In this document: positions 54,893-63,465 of the stretch, piece by piece | Position numbering within the stretch: position 1 is the first letter of the stretch | Layout: every line of letters starts with the position of its first letter | NCBI GenBank assembly: GCA_025560025.1 | Contig: CP048486.1 | Span: 1,328,501 to 1,392,500 of the forward strand | Origin: Agrobacterium tumefaciens | Lineage (GTDB): Bacteria; Pseudomonadota; Alphaproteobacteria; Rhizobiales; Rhizobiaceae | Direction of reading: 5' to 3' | Length of the DNA stretch: 64,000 nt | The notes under the pieces: model-generated | What the model was told of the DNA's origin: nothing | The model's input: the letters and a program-made list of their open reading frames with translations, nothing else | Database searches by the model: none | Made by a program: the position numbers and the translations under genes

Positions 54893-55723
54893 ATGGCAGC
54901 CGGACAGAGCGACGACGAATATCGCGGCAATAACGAAAACAAGGGTTTCTGGTCGATCGACTTCGGCAATTCGCCCGTCATCGGCACGGCTATTCATGAC
55001 GGTCATCGCATCCGTCCCGATATAGCCGGCCTGATGGCACTTTCCCCGGACAAGCGGCTGCGGGAAGAAGATCCGTTTACCGGCGCGATGATTGCAGGGA
55101 TGACCAACCGTATCGTCGTTCATCATTCGCGTTTTGAAATCGATCTCAACCGCGCTGCCGATCAGGCGATCTATTTAAAGCCGGAACAATCCTGGGGCTT
55201 GGAGGTCTGGAACGGGCAGCCGCCCGAAGACGCGCTTCGCCAATCGCTCGATTTTCATGCCGACTATTACACGATGCTTGAAGCGGTTCTTTCAACGGTT
55301 GAGCGCCGGCATGGCGCTTTCGTGGTGCTGGACGTGCATAGCTATAATCATCGCCGACAGGGCGCTGCCGCGCCGCCAACGGCGCAGGCGGAAGCGCCCG
55401 ACATCAATATTGGCACCTATTCCATGGATCGTAGCCGCTGGAACGATATCGTCAGTGCGGTGGGCCGTCATTTTGCATCCGCGACCATTGGTGGGCGCCG
55501 CCTCGATGTGCGCGAGAATGTGGCCTTTCAGGGCAAAGGAGAGCAGACCCGCTTCATTCATGAGCGCTTTGCGGAGAATGGCTGCGCCATCGCGATCGAA
55601 TTCAAGAAATTCTTCATGGATGAGTGGACGGGAGAGGCGGATGCGCGCGCGGTGGCGGATATTCGCGACACGATTGCAGCACTTCAGCCGGTCATTGAAG
55701 AATGTCTGAGATCGCGGCGATGA
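54893..55723 (+). CDS. N-formylglutamate amidohydrolase-like protein
   Basis: 276 residues from ATG at 54893 (AGGGGAGGCAGC upstream). Zinc-amidohydrolase features of PF05013: AIHDGHRIRPDI with His35 and His38, HHSRFEIDLNR, and VVLDVHSYNHRR with the third His. True N-formylglutamate deformylase works in histidine breakdown, but no hut genes are nearby, and here it heads a cassette with DUF1704 and ATP-grasp proteins. Its real substrate is therefore likely an N-acyl or peptide compound. Overlaps the next start by 4 bases (ATGA). Confidence 0.8.
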   Translation: MAAGQSDDEYRGNNENKGFWSIDFGNSPVIGTAIHDGHRIRPDIAGLMALSPDKRLREEDPFTGAMIAGMTNRIVVHHSRFEIDLNRAADQAIYLKPEQSWGLEVWNGQPPEDALRQSLDFHADYYTMLEAVLSTVERRHGAFVVLDVHSYNHRRQGAAAPPTAQAEAPDINIGTYSMDRSRWNDIVSAVGRHFASATIGGRRLDVRENVAFQGKGEQTRFIHERFAENGCAIAIEFKKFFMDEWTGEADARAVADIRDTIAALQPVIEECLRSRR

Positions 55724-57597
55724 ATATATCCTCCGCCCGCAATGCGCCGTCCCCCATCGCCGATCTGGTTGATGATGTCGTGTCATGCCTCGAGGCCGGC
55801 AAGGCCGTCCGCCGCGATGTCGGAAAAGATGGCCGCCTGCATATCGACCGGCCGCTGCCGTTCCTCTGTCTGCATCTGACGGGCGGCACGAAAGACCTCG
55901 CCGCGCGCGATATCGCCGCTGCCCATGCATCCTATCTCATCGCCTCCACCATTCAGGAGGCTGCGCCGCTGATCGAGGCCGTGGGCGCCGCCATGCGGCA
56001 GCGTTTCGGCGCTTTCATGGTGATTGATATCGGCGAGCTGGAACATGATATTCTTCTGGCCGACGATTCCCCCTTCCTGCCGCATTATGAAGTTTCCGTC
56101 TCCGCCACGGCTGAACCGGAAACGCAAAAGGCGCGCCGGGTCTTCATCAAAGCGGTTTGTGATGCCGAGGTGCGGTTTCGCACGCCGCGCATTATCCGGC
56201 CGGAACCGGATGCCGATCCGATCCTCAGGTTTCAGAATGCCGGGCTGGATTTCCCCTGCATCAGCGTGCGTTTTGCGCCGATCTATCGTCAGCCGGAATC
56301 CGGAGCGGATTATCCTGGCCTGCGCGAAACGATGATCGCCGATCTTTTCGATGCCGGTTTGCAGGCTTTCTCTTCATTTGCTTCCGGCATGGATGCACTC
56401 AAGGTCACCAGCCACCGGGCACTCGGCCGCAAAGCCTTCGTCGATGCAGTCAGACGTGCGGATCGTTCGATCGACGACATTGTCTCTTCCTTCGATTTTC
56501 TTCTGTCCGTCACACCGATCAATGCTCGCCGGGCCTTCGAGGAGTTCCGCGATGGCGGCTTTCAATATGCGCCGCGCCTGCTCTATCGGCCGCTCGGTGT
56601 CGATGTCGAGGAGCAGAAACGCAAGCTCTATTCGGTCGTTTTCGATCATCTGGAAGACCCGGTGCTCTATCACCTCTACCGGGAAAAACAGCGGGAGATC
56701 GATCTGCAGCTGACGATGCTTGCAAGCCTGCACCATCGCACCTTCACCGATTTTTCACGCGCCCTGTATGGCGCCGTGGAACCCGCACTTCTGACACTCG
56801 CGCTTGGTGTGCTCAAGGATTGTCCGCGAAAGGAAGAAGGCGGCGAAATCGCCATGGTCGATTGCTACGCGGTCGCCAAGAAGTCGCGGGAGATGGTCGA
56901 GACCTATCTGGCGGAAGACCCGGAATTCAAGGCGCGCGTCGAGATCCGTGACGACCTGCCGCCGGGCCTAATGGTGACGGGCGAGAAGCTTCTGATTTCC
57001 CGCCACACCGTCATGGAACAGCGCCGTGTCGAGGCGCTGCTGTCGCATGAGATCGGCGTGCATCTTCTCACCTATTTCAACGGCTCGTTTCAGGGCTTGC
57101 GGCTCTTTCGCACCGGCCTTTCCGGTTATGAGGGCGTGCAGGAAGGGCTGGCGGTGCTGGCGGAACATCTGGCCGGCGGCATGACGCGCGAGCGCCTGCG
57201 GCTGATCGCCGGCCGCGTTATTGGCTGCGCCGCCATGCTGGATGGGGCAAGCTTCGTCGAGACCTTCCGCATCATGACCCGCGACCACGGTTTCGATGAG
57301 GCCGGGGCCTTCAACATGGTGCTGCGCATCTATCGCGGCGGCGGTCTTTCCAAGGACGCGATCTATCTGCGCGGGCTGGCGGAGGTGCTGGAGCATCTGC
57401 GCAGGGGCGGGGCGCTCGATCCGTTCTGGATGGGCAAGATCGCCGCCGCCCATTTTCCGGTGATGCAGGAGCTGGCCCTGCGCGGCCTGCTTCGTCCGCC
57501 GGCTGTCAGACCCGCATTTCTGCTGCCCGCCCGGGCTAATGAGCGGCTGGAAAAAATACGGGCTGGGTTATCCATTGCCGAACTGGCGACATTATAG
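55720..57597 (+). CDS. DUF1704 / QEGLA-motif protein, putative metallocarboxypeptidase
   Basis: 625 residues from the coupled ATG at 55720 (ATG at 55702 also in frame). The family is annotated as flavohemoglobin expression-modulating QEGLA motif protein (TIGR02421). Its zinc site is visible: HEIGVH at residues 443-448 (HExxxH) and Glu475 in VQEGLAVLAEHL. Eukaryotic DUF1704 members (MATCAP) are detyrosinating carboxypeptidases with the same residues. The N-terminal about 280 residues resemble an N-formylglutamate amidohydrolase domain fragment (LIASTIQEAAPLIEAVGAAM, RVFIKAVCDAEVRF), seemingly without a full zinc set, so this may be a fused regulatory domain. An aminoacyl-end protease activity is inferred. 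Confidence 0.82.
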   Translation: MNISSARNAPSPIADLVDDVVSCLEAGKAVRRDVGKDGRLHIDRPLPFLCLHLTGGTKDLAARDIAAAHASYLIASTIQEAAPLIEAVGAAMRQRFGAFMVIDIGELEHDILLADDSPFLPHYEVSVSATAEPETQKARRVFIKAVCDAEVRFRTPRIIRPEPDADPILRFQNAGLDFPCISVRFAPIYRQPESGADYPGLRETMIADLFDAGLQAFSSFASGMDALKVTSHRALGRKAFVDAVRRADRSIDDIVSSFDFLLSVTPINARRAFEEFRDGGFQYAPRLLYRPLGVDVEEQKRKLYSVVFDHLEDPVLYHLYREKQREIDLQLTMLASLHHRTFTDFSRALYGAVEPALLTLALGVLKDCPRKEEGGEIAMVDCYAVAKKSREMVETYLAEDPEFKARVEIRDDLPPGLMVTGEKLLISRHTVMEQRRVEALLSHEIGVHLLTYFNGSFQGLRLFRTGLSGYEGVQEGLAVLAEHLAGGMTRERLRLIAGRVIGCAAMLDGASFVETFRIMTRDHGFDEAGAFNMVLRIYRGGGLSKDAIYLRGLAEVLEHLRRGGALDPFWMGKIAAAHFPVMQELALRGLLRPPAVRPAFLLPARANERLEKIRAGLSIAELATL

Positions 57598-57607
57598 GAG
57601 GGGCTTC

Positions 57608-58654
57608 ATGCGTATCGCATTTTTCGTCAATTCCATCGAAACCGAGGGACCGAACTACGCGACCGGCCTGCTTGCCATGGCGGCGCTCAATCGCGGCCAC
57701 GAGGTGGTCTATCTGACGCCCGGCGATTTCACGTTGCGCTCGGACGACAGCCTGACCATCCATGCCACGGTGCTGCCGAAGGCGAAATACAAGAAATCGG
57801 ATGCGTTTCATGCTGCCCTGCAGGACAAGGCGCTGGAACGGCGGACCATGGATGTGGAGGAAATCGATGCGTTGATGCTGCGCAACGACCCCTCTCTCGA
57901 CCAGACCACACGGCCATGGGCGGTGCATGCCGGCATCCTGTTCGGGCGGCTTGCCGAACAGCGTGGCGTCGTGGTTCTGAACGATCCCGAAGGTCTGGCG
58001 CTCGCGCAGAACAAGCTCTATTTCCAGAGCTTTCCCGAAATCGTCCGCCCGACCACGATCATTTCGCGCAATGTCGAGGAAATCCGCGCCTTTGCCGACG
58101 CGCACCCCAAGGGCGTCATCGTCAAGCCGCTGCAGGGCTCCGGCGGCAAGAATGTCTTCAAGATCGGCTCCAGCAAGGAGACCAATCTCAACCAGATTTT
58201 CGAGGCGGTGAGCCTCGAAGGTTATCTGATCGCGCAGGCCTATCTGCCGGCCGCCAAGGATGGTGATATCCGCTTCTTCATGATGAATGGCCGCCCGCTG
58301 ATGCGCGACGGTCAATATGCCGCCCTGCGCCGCGTGCCGGCGAAAGGCGATCTGCGCTCCAACATTCACGCCAAGGGCACCGCCGAGGCGGTGAAAGTGA
58401 CGGACGAAATCGTGGCGCTTGCCGATATGATGCGGCCGAAGCTGGTGGAAGACGGCATGTTCCTTGTCGGGCTGGATATCGTTGGCGACAAGATACTGGA
58501 AGTGAACGTGTTTTCCCCGGGTGGCCTTTCCAATATCCGCGATCTCACGGAGATGGATTTCAGCGACACGATCATTGAGGCCGTCGAAACCAAGATCACC
58601 ATGCAGAGCGCTTCCGGCGGCACCATCTCCAACCGCCTGCTGGCGACGTTGTGA
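57608..58654 (+). CDS. ATP-grasp ligase, glutathione synthetase-like
   Basis: 348 residues from ATG at 57608 (AGGAGGGGCTTC upstream). N-terminal MRIAFFVNSIETEGPNYATG, then the ATP-grasp lid GVIVKPLQGSGGKNVFKIG near residue 170 and metal-binding LVGLDIVGDKILEVNVFSPGG near 285-305, as in GshB-type peptide ligases. True GshB of rhizobia is a different, shorter and better conserved protein, so this is a paralogue. Eleven bases after the DUF1704 gene; the enzymes probably form and cleave the same bond. Confidence 0.82.
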   Translation: MRIAFFVNSIETEGPNYATGLLAMAALNRGHEVVYLTPGDFTLRSDDSLTIHATVLPKAKYKKSDAFHAALQDKALERRTMDVEEIDALMLRNDPSLDQTTRPWAVHAGILFGRLAEQRGVVVLNDPEGLALAQNKLYFQSFPEIVRPTTIISRNVEEIRAFADAHPKGVIVKPLQGSGGKNVFKIGSSKETNLNQIFEAVSLEGYLIAQAYLPAAKDGDIRFFMMNGRPLMRDGQYAALRRVPAKGDLRSNIHAKGTAEAVKVTDEIVALADMMRPKLVEDGMFLVGLDIVGDKILEVNVFSPGGLSNIRDLTEMDFSDTIIEAVETKITMQSASGGTISNRLLATL

Positions 58655-58656
58655 GG

Positions 58657-59679
58657 TTATTCTCGTAATTCGGCCGGGTGCATCTCGCGATACCAGGCGA
58701 CGAGGGCCTTGATGCCCTCTTCGACCGGGGTTTGCGGCACATAACCGGTCAATGCCTTCAGAAGGTCGGGCGAGGCGAAGGTGCGGGGAACATCGCCCTG
58801 CTGCATCGGCAGCATGTTGCGGATCGCGGGTTTCCCGACCGCCTTTTCGACCGTCTCTACGAAATGCATCAGTTCCACCGGCTGGCCGCCGCCAATATTG
58901 ACCACGCGGAAGGGCGCGTGGTGCGAGAGCGTATCGGTGACGCCTTCCTGCGTGACGCGGTTTTCCTCGGACGGGATAACCGTGCTCAACCGGACGATGC
59001 CCTCGACCAGATCGTCGATATAGGTGAAGTCGCGGCTCATATTGCCTTGCCCGTAAATATCGATCGGCCGGCCGTTGGAAACGGCGTCGACGAATTTGAT
59101 CGGCGCCATGTCCGGCCGTCCCCATGGACCGTAGACCGTGAAGAAGCGGAAGGCGGTGGTGGGCAGCTTGTGCAGATGGGCATAGCTGTGCGCCATCAGC
59201 TCCATCGATTTTTTGGTGGCGGCGTAAAGCGTCATCGGCTCGTCGGCCTTGTCGCTTTCCGCAAAGGGGATTTTTTCGTTGGCGCCGTAGATGGAGGAGG
59301 TCGATGCCAGCATCAGGTGCTTGACCTCAAGGCTTCTGGCGAGCTCCAGCATGTTGAACGAGCCGATGAGATTGGAATCGATATAGGCGCGCGGATTTTC
59401 AAGGCTGTAACGGACGCCTGCCTGTGCGGCGAGGTGGATGATGATCTCAGGTTCGGCGGCCTCAGCCGCGCGCTTCAGCGCATCTGTATCTTCCAGCATG
59501 CCGATTTCGGCCCGGAAGCCGTTGGAGCGGGAAAGAATGGCGTGGCGTTTTTCCTTGAGGCTGACATCGTAATATTTCGTCATGCCGTCGAAACCGGTCA
59601 CGAAATGGCCGGCGTCCAACAGTCGCTTCGCAACATAAAAGCCGATGAAGCCAGCCGTGCCGGTAACCAGATAACGCAT
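58657..59679 (-). CDS. lpsL: UDP-glucuronate 4-epimerase
   Basis: 340-residue extended SDR. NAD motif [31 protein letters not shown], catalytic Ser in ASTSSIYG and Tyr-Lys in [10 protein letters not shown], and [15 protein letters not shown], the GAE/LpsL signature. Converts UDP-glucuronate to UDP-galacturonate, used for lipopolysaccharide core and capsular sugars. It follows rkpK on the same strand, which supplies its substrate. Convergent with the ATP-grasp gene, 2 bases apart. Confidence 0.92.
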   Translation of the reverse strand: MRYLVTGTAGFIGFYVAKRLLDAGHFVTGFDGMTKYYDVSLKEKRHAILSRSNGFRAEIGMLEDTDALKRAAEAAEPEIIIHLAAQAGVRYSLENPRAYIDSNLIGSFNMLELARSLEVKHLMLASTSSIYGANEKIPFAESDKADEPMTLYAATKKSMELMAHSYAHLHKLPTTAFRFFTVYGPWGRPDMAPIKFVDAVSNGRPIDIYGQGNMSRDFTYIDDLVEGIVRLSTVIPSEENRVTQEGVTDTLSHHAPFRVVNIGGGQPVELMHFVETVEKAVGKPAIRNMLPMQQGDVPRTFASPDLLKALTGYVPQTPVEEGIKALVAWYREMHPAELRE

Positions 59680-59765
59680 GATGATTATATCCCGAATTCG
59701 TTGGTGCGTTTGCGGTCTGACCGAAGCGCAGAAAACCTTTTAATGAAATGGCGAAAACGAAACCT

Positions 59766-61097
59766 CTATGCGCCCTTGTCGAAACCGCCTTCATGCGGAC
59801 GGCCGACCGCGGCATAGATGAAACCATGCGCGGCGACCTCATCCGTGCGGTAGATATTGCGCAGATCCACCAGCACCGGATGTTTCATGATCGCTTTCAG
59901 GCGCGGCAGGTCGAGCGCACGGAACTGGTTCCATTCCGTCACGATCACCACGGCGTCGGCATCTTCCGCCGCCTCGTAGGGGCCGGCCGCGTATTCGATG
60001 TCTTCCATCAGATGGCGGGCATTCGCCATGCCTTCCGGATCGTAACCGACGACTTTCGCACCGCCGTCCTGCAGGGTCTGGATGATGGCGATTGCCGGGC
60101 TGTCGCGCATGTCGTCGGTATTCGGTTTGAAGGTGAGGCCGAGCACAGCGATCTTCTTGCCGCGCACATCGCCGCCCACCGCATTGATGACCTTGCGGCC
60201 CATGGCGCGCTTGCGATTGTCGTTAATGGCGATGGTGGTCTCGATCAGTCGCACCGGCGCGTCATAATCCTGCGCGGTCTTGGCGAGCGCCAGCGTGTCC
60301 TTCGGGAAACAGGAGCCGCCATAACCGGGGCCGGCATGCAGGAATTTGGGGCCGATGCGGCCATCGAGGCCGATGCCGCGCGAGACATCCTGCACATTGG
60401 CGCCGACCTTTTCGCAGAGGTCAGCCATCTCGTTGATGAAGGTGATCTTCATCGCCAGAAAGGCGTTGGCGGCATATTTGATTAGTTCGGAAGCGCGTCT
60501 TGTGGTGAAGAGCAGCGGCGACTGGTTGAGATAGAGCGGGCGGTAAACCTCGGTCATGACGGGGCGGGCGCGCTCGTCCGAAAGGCCGACGACGATGCGG
60601 TCCGGCCGCTTGAAATCCTCGATGGCCGCACCTTCGCGCAGGAATTCCGGGTTGGAGACAACCGCAAAATCGGCCGAAGGGTTTTCCTCGTGGATGATAC
60701 GCTCCACCTCATCACCTGTGCCGACGGGAACGGTGGATTTGGTGACGATGACCGTGAAGCCGTCAAGCGAATGGGCGATCTCTTTTGCCGCCGCATAGAC
60801 ATAACCAAGATCGGCATGGCCATCGCCGCGCCGCGAGGGCGTGCCGACCGCGATGAAGACGACATCGGCATTGGCAACGGCTGCGGAAAGATCGGTGGTG
60901 AAGCTCAACCGCCCGGCCTTTGCATTGTTGGCGACAATGGTCTCCAGACCCGGTTCGAAGATTGGAATATGGCCGTTTTTCAGGGCCTCGATCTTCTCCG
61001 GCATCTTGTCGACGCAGACCACATCATGGCCGAAATCCGCAAAACACGCGCCGGACACAAGGCCGACATAACCCGAACCGATCATCACAATCCGCAT
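59766..61097 (-). CDS. rkpK: UDP-glucose 6-dehydrogenase
   Basis: 443 residues. N-terminal Rossmann fold MIGSGYVGLVSGACFADFGH, STVPVGTGDEVE, VSNPEFLREGAAIEDF, catalytic Cys in GYGGSCFPKDTLAL and the second NAD-binding half VLGLTFKPNTDDMRDSPA. Makes UDP-glucuronate from UDP-glucose for surface polysaccharides. 86 bases upstream of lpsL; the rkpK-lpsL order is the one known from Sinorhizobium. Confidence 0.94.
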   Translation of the reverse strand: MRIVMIGSGYVGLVSGACFADFGHDVVCVDKMPEKIEALKNGHIPIFEPGLETIVANNAKAGRLSFTTDLSAAVANADVVFIAVGTPSRRGDGHADLGYVYAAAKEIAHSLDGFTVIVTKSTVPVGTGDEVERIIHEENPSADFAVVSNPEFLREGAAIEDFKRPDRIVVGLSDERARPVMTEVYRPLYLNQSPLLFTTRRASELIKYAANAFLAMKITFINEMADLCEKVGANVQDVSRGIGLDGRIGPKFLHAGPGYGGSCFPKDTLALAKTAQDYDAPVRLIETTIAINDNRKRAMGRKVINAVGGDVRGKKIAVLGLTFKPNTDDMRDSPAIAIIQTLQDGGAKVVGYDPEGMANARHLMEDIEYAAGPYEAAEDADAVVIVTEWNQFRALDLPRLKAIMKHPVLVDLRNIYRTDEVAAHGFIYAAVGRPHEGGFDKGA

Positions 61098-61480
61098 TCT
61101 TTTTCCTTTCGGTTAGCGAGGCCATGGTAACGCAGCAATATCAGCCGGGGAAATCGGCGGATGAAAATCGCACGATAATATTTAGCCGCCTTCACGCCCG
61201 CCGCCAAGCGCCACGATCAACACCGGCTAACCTCTTTCCATGACGGTGATGTGATGGCCATGGCGGGACAAATTTGCCGCACCCTGCAGCCATTTTCATC
61301 GGTTGGGTTCAATCGGGCAATTTTGCCGTTTTTCCGGCTTGCACTCATAGGTAGCCGGGTCTAGCCATAGGGCTGAGGATCAAATCTGCCAGACTGTCTG
61401 TCCCTTGAAGGGGCGTCCGGGTCGCGTTCCACGCGGCCGGGGGATGCTTTGCATTGCGGTCGGTGTTTGGGGACGTTCAA
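61098..61480. other. 383-base divergent intergenic region, no feature recognised
   Basis: Between rkpK and the DMT transporter. It must hold the promoters of both, but no consensus operator, hairpin with T-run or short coding frame with ribosome binding site stands out. Confidence 0.6.
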
Positions 61481-62368
61481 ATGCAAAAGGGTTTTCTGCT
61501 CGGTCTGTTCGCTTATGCGACCTTTTCCATGGGCGATGCCACCATCAAGTCGCTTGGATCGCAGATCAGCGTTTTCGAAATCGGCTTCTTCAGCATTCTA
61601 TTTTCCGGCATTTTCATTTTCTTCAGTAAACCACGGGAGGAAAGGTGGCGTGAATTCTGGCGCATGAGCCGGCCCTTTGCCGTGCACGGGCGTGCCATTT
61701 CCGGCCTCTTCGCCGGTATTTTTGGCATCTACGCCTTCACCACTATTCCACTGGCGGAAGCCTATGCGCTGATCTTCCTGTCGCCGCTTTTTGTGACCGT
61801 GCTTTCCGCCGTGGTGCTGAAGGAAAATATCGGTCCATGGCGCTGGGCGGCGGTTCTGGCGGGTATCGTCGGCGTGATCCTCGTCGTGCGGCCAGGCTTC
61901 AAGACGCTGGAACTCGGGCATTTCGCCGCCATCGGCGTTGCCTTCCTGGCGGCGATGACCATCGTTTTGCTGCGCTCGCTTGCCGGCAAGGAAAAGCGCA
62001 CCTCGATCATGGGCGTGCTGCTGATCTACGGCCTCACCTTCAATGGCATTGCCTCCATCCCCGAATTCGTCATGCCCAACCTGCACCAGCTTCTGGCCTT
62101 CGCCTTCATCGGCCTTTGCACGGCCACGGGGCAGATCACCCTTCTGGTCGCAACCCGCATCGCGCCAGCAAGCCAGATCGCGCCATCGCATTATTCGCAA
62201 ATCCTCTGGGCCGTGGCGATCGGCATGGCTTTCTTCCACGAATATCCGGATGCGGTCGCCGTGCTTGGTCTGGCCGTCATCGCCGCATCGGGACTGCTGA
62301 CGATGATCCGCGAAAAGGTGAGGCTCGGCACCGTGCGCTGGAACCCGTTTTTCCGCAATCGCCTCTGA
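61481..62368 (+). CDS. DMT-superfamily (EamA) transporter
   Basis: 295 residues from ATG at 61481. Ten hydrophobic helices in two EamA repeats; repeat 1 has FAYATFSMGDATIKSLG and PLAEAYALIFLSPLFVTVL with LKENIG, repeat 2 has IAPASQIAPSHYSQILWAVAIGM with a matching HEYPD. Such permeases export metabolites or amino acids; substrate not predictable. The start could also be 61454. Confidence 0.85.
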   Translation: MQKGFLLGLFAYATFSMGDATIKSLGSQISVFEIGFFSILFSGIFIFFSKPREERWREFWRMSRPFAVHGRAISGLFAGIFGIYAFTTIPLAEAYALIFLSPLFVTVLSAVVLKENIGPWRWAAVLAGIVGVILVVRPGFKTLELGHFAAIGVAFLAAMTIVLLRSLAGKEKRTSIMGVLLIYGLTFNGIASIPEFVMPNLHQLLAFAFIGLCTATGQITLLVATRIAPASQIAPSHYSQILWAVAIGMAFFHEYPDAVAVLGLAVIAASGLLTMIREKVRLGTVRWNPFFRNRL

Positions 62369-62472
62369 ATTCACCCTTGATCGGAAACAGTGCGTCAACC
62401 GAAGCGCGGCTTGTGAAGCGGTGGCAACCCGGCCCATAAGGCTTTCATCTTTAGATGAACGGAGAGCCGCAA

Positions 62473-63453
62473 ATGCTCGTGGATGGAAAATGGACCGCCG
62501 AATGGCATCCGGTGCAGGCGACCGACAAGAAAGGCGGCTTCGTTCGCCAGACCTCCGGCTTCCGCAACTGGGTGACACCTGACGGCTCGGCGGGGCCGAC
62601 GGGTGAGGGCGGCTTTGCGGCCGAAAGTGGCCGTTATCATCTTTACGTCGCGCTGATCTGCCCATGGGCATCGCGCACGCTGATCGGCCGAAAGCTGAAG
62701 AAGCTGGAAGAGGTGATTTCCGTTTCCGTTGTCGAGCCCGCCCTTTCCGACGAGGGCTGGAAATTCGGCGACTATCCGGGCGCGGATCGCGATACGCTCA
62801 ACGGCTTCACCTATATGCACGAGGTCTATACCAGCGCGGATCCGCATTATACCGGCCGCGCCACCGTGCCCGTGCTTTGGGACAAAAAGACGAAAACCAT
62901 CGTCAACAACGAATCCGCCGATATTCTGCGCATGCTGAATTCCGGTTTCGGCGATCTGGCCGATAATGGCGTGGACCTGTATCCGGAAGCTTTGCGCGAT
63001 GAGATCGATGCTCTCAATGACCACATCTATCCGCGCCTCAACAACGGCGTTTACCGGACCGGTTTCGCCACCACGCAGGTCGCCTATGAAGAGGCCTTCG
63101 CCGATGTGTTCGCGACGCTTCAGGAGCTCGAAAGCCGCCTCGTCTCAGGCGGACCTTTCCTTTTCGGCGATCACCTGACCGAAACGGATGTCCGGCTCTT
63201 CGTGACGCTGGTGCGTTTCGATGCCGCCTATTACGGCCTGTTCAAATGCAATCTTCGCCGTATCGCCGATTATCCCGCCCTTCAGGCTTATATGATGCGG
63301 GTGCTGACCATTCCGGGCGTGCGCGACACGGTCAATATCGACCATATCAAGCGCGGTTATTATTCCATCAAGGCGCTCAACCCGACCCGCATCGTGCCCG
63401 TCGGTCCCGATCTTCCCGGGCTGTATGACGTTTCACTCAGCCCTTCGAGCTGA
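62473..63453 (+). CDS. Xi-class glutathione S-transferase, glutathionyl-hydroquinone reductase-like
   Basis: 326 residues from ATG at 62473 (GGAGAGCCGCAA upstream; ATG at 62455 also in frame). Catalytic cysteine in YVALICPWASRTLIGRKLK, the CPWA motif of Xi-class enzymes, with VPVLWDKKTKTIVNNESADI as thioredoxin-like glutathione site and helical C-terminal half. It probably reduces glutathionyl-quinone conjugates. Convergent with the LysR gene, with a short hairpin at 63434-63456 over the stop. Confidence 0.9.
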   Translation: MLVDGKWTAEWHPVQATDKKGGFVRQTSGFRNWVTPDGSAGPTGEGGFAAESGRYHLYVALICPWASRTLIGRKLKKLEEVISVSVVEPALSDEGWKFGDYPGADRDTLNGFTYMHEVYTSADPHYTGRATVPVLWDKKTKTIVNNESADILRMLNSGFGDLADNGVDLYPEALRDEIDALNDHIYPRLNNGVYRTGFATTQVAYEEAFADVFATLQELESRLVSGGPFLFGDHLTETDVRLFVTLVRFDAAYYGLFKCNLRRIADYPALQAYMMRVLTIPGVRDTVNIDHIKRGYYSIKALNPTRIVPVGPDLPGLYDVSLSPSS

Positions 63454-63465
63454 GTGAATGATGGA

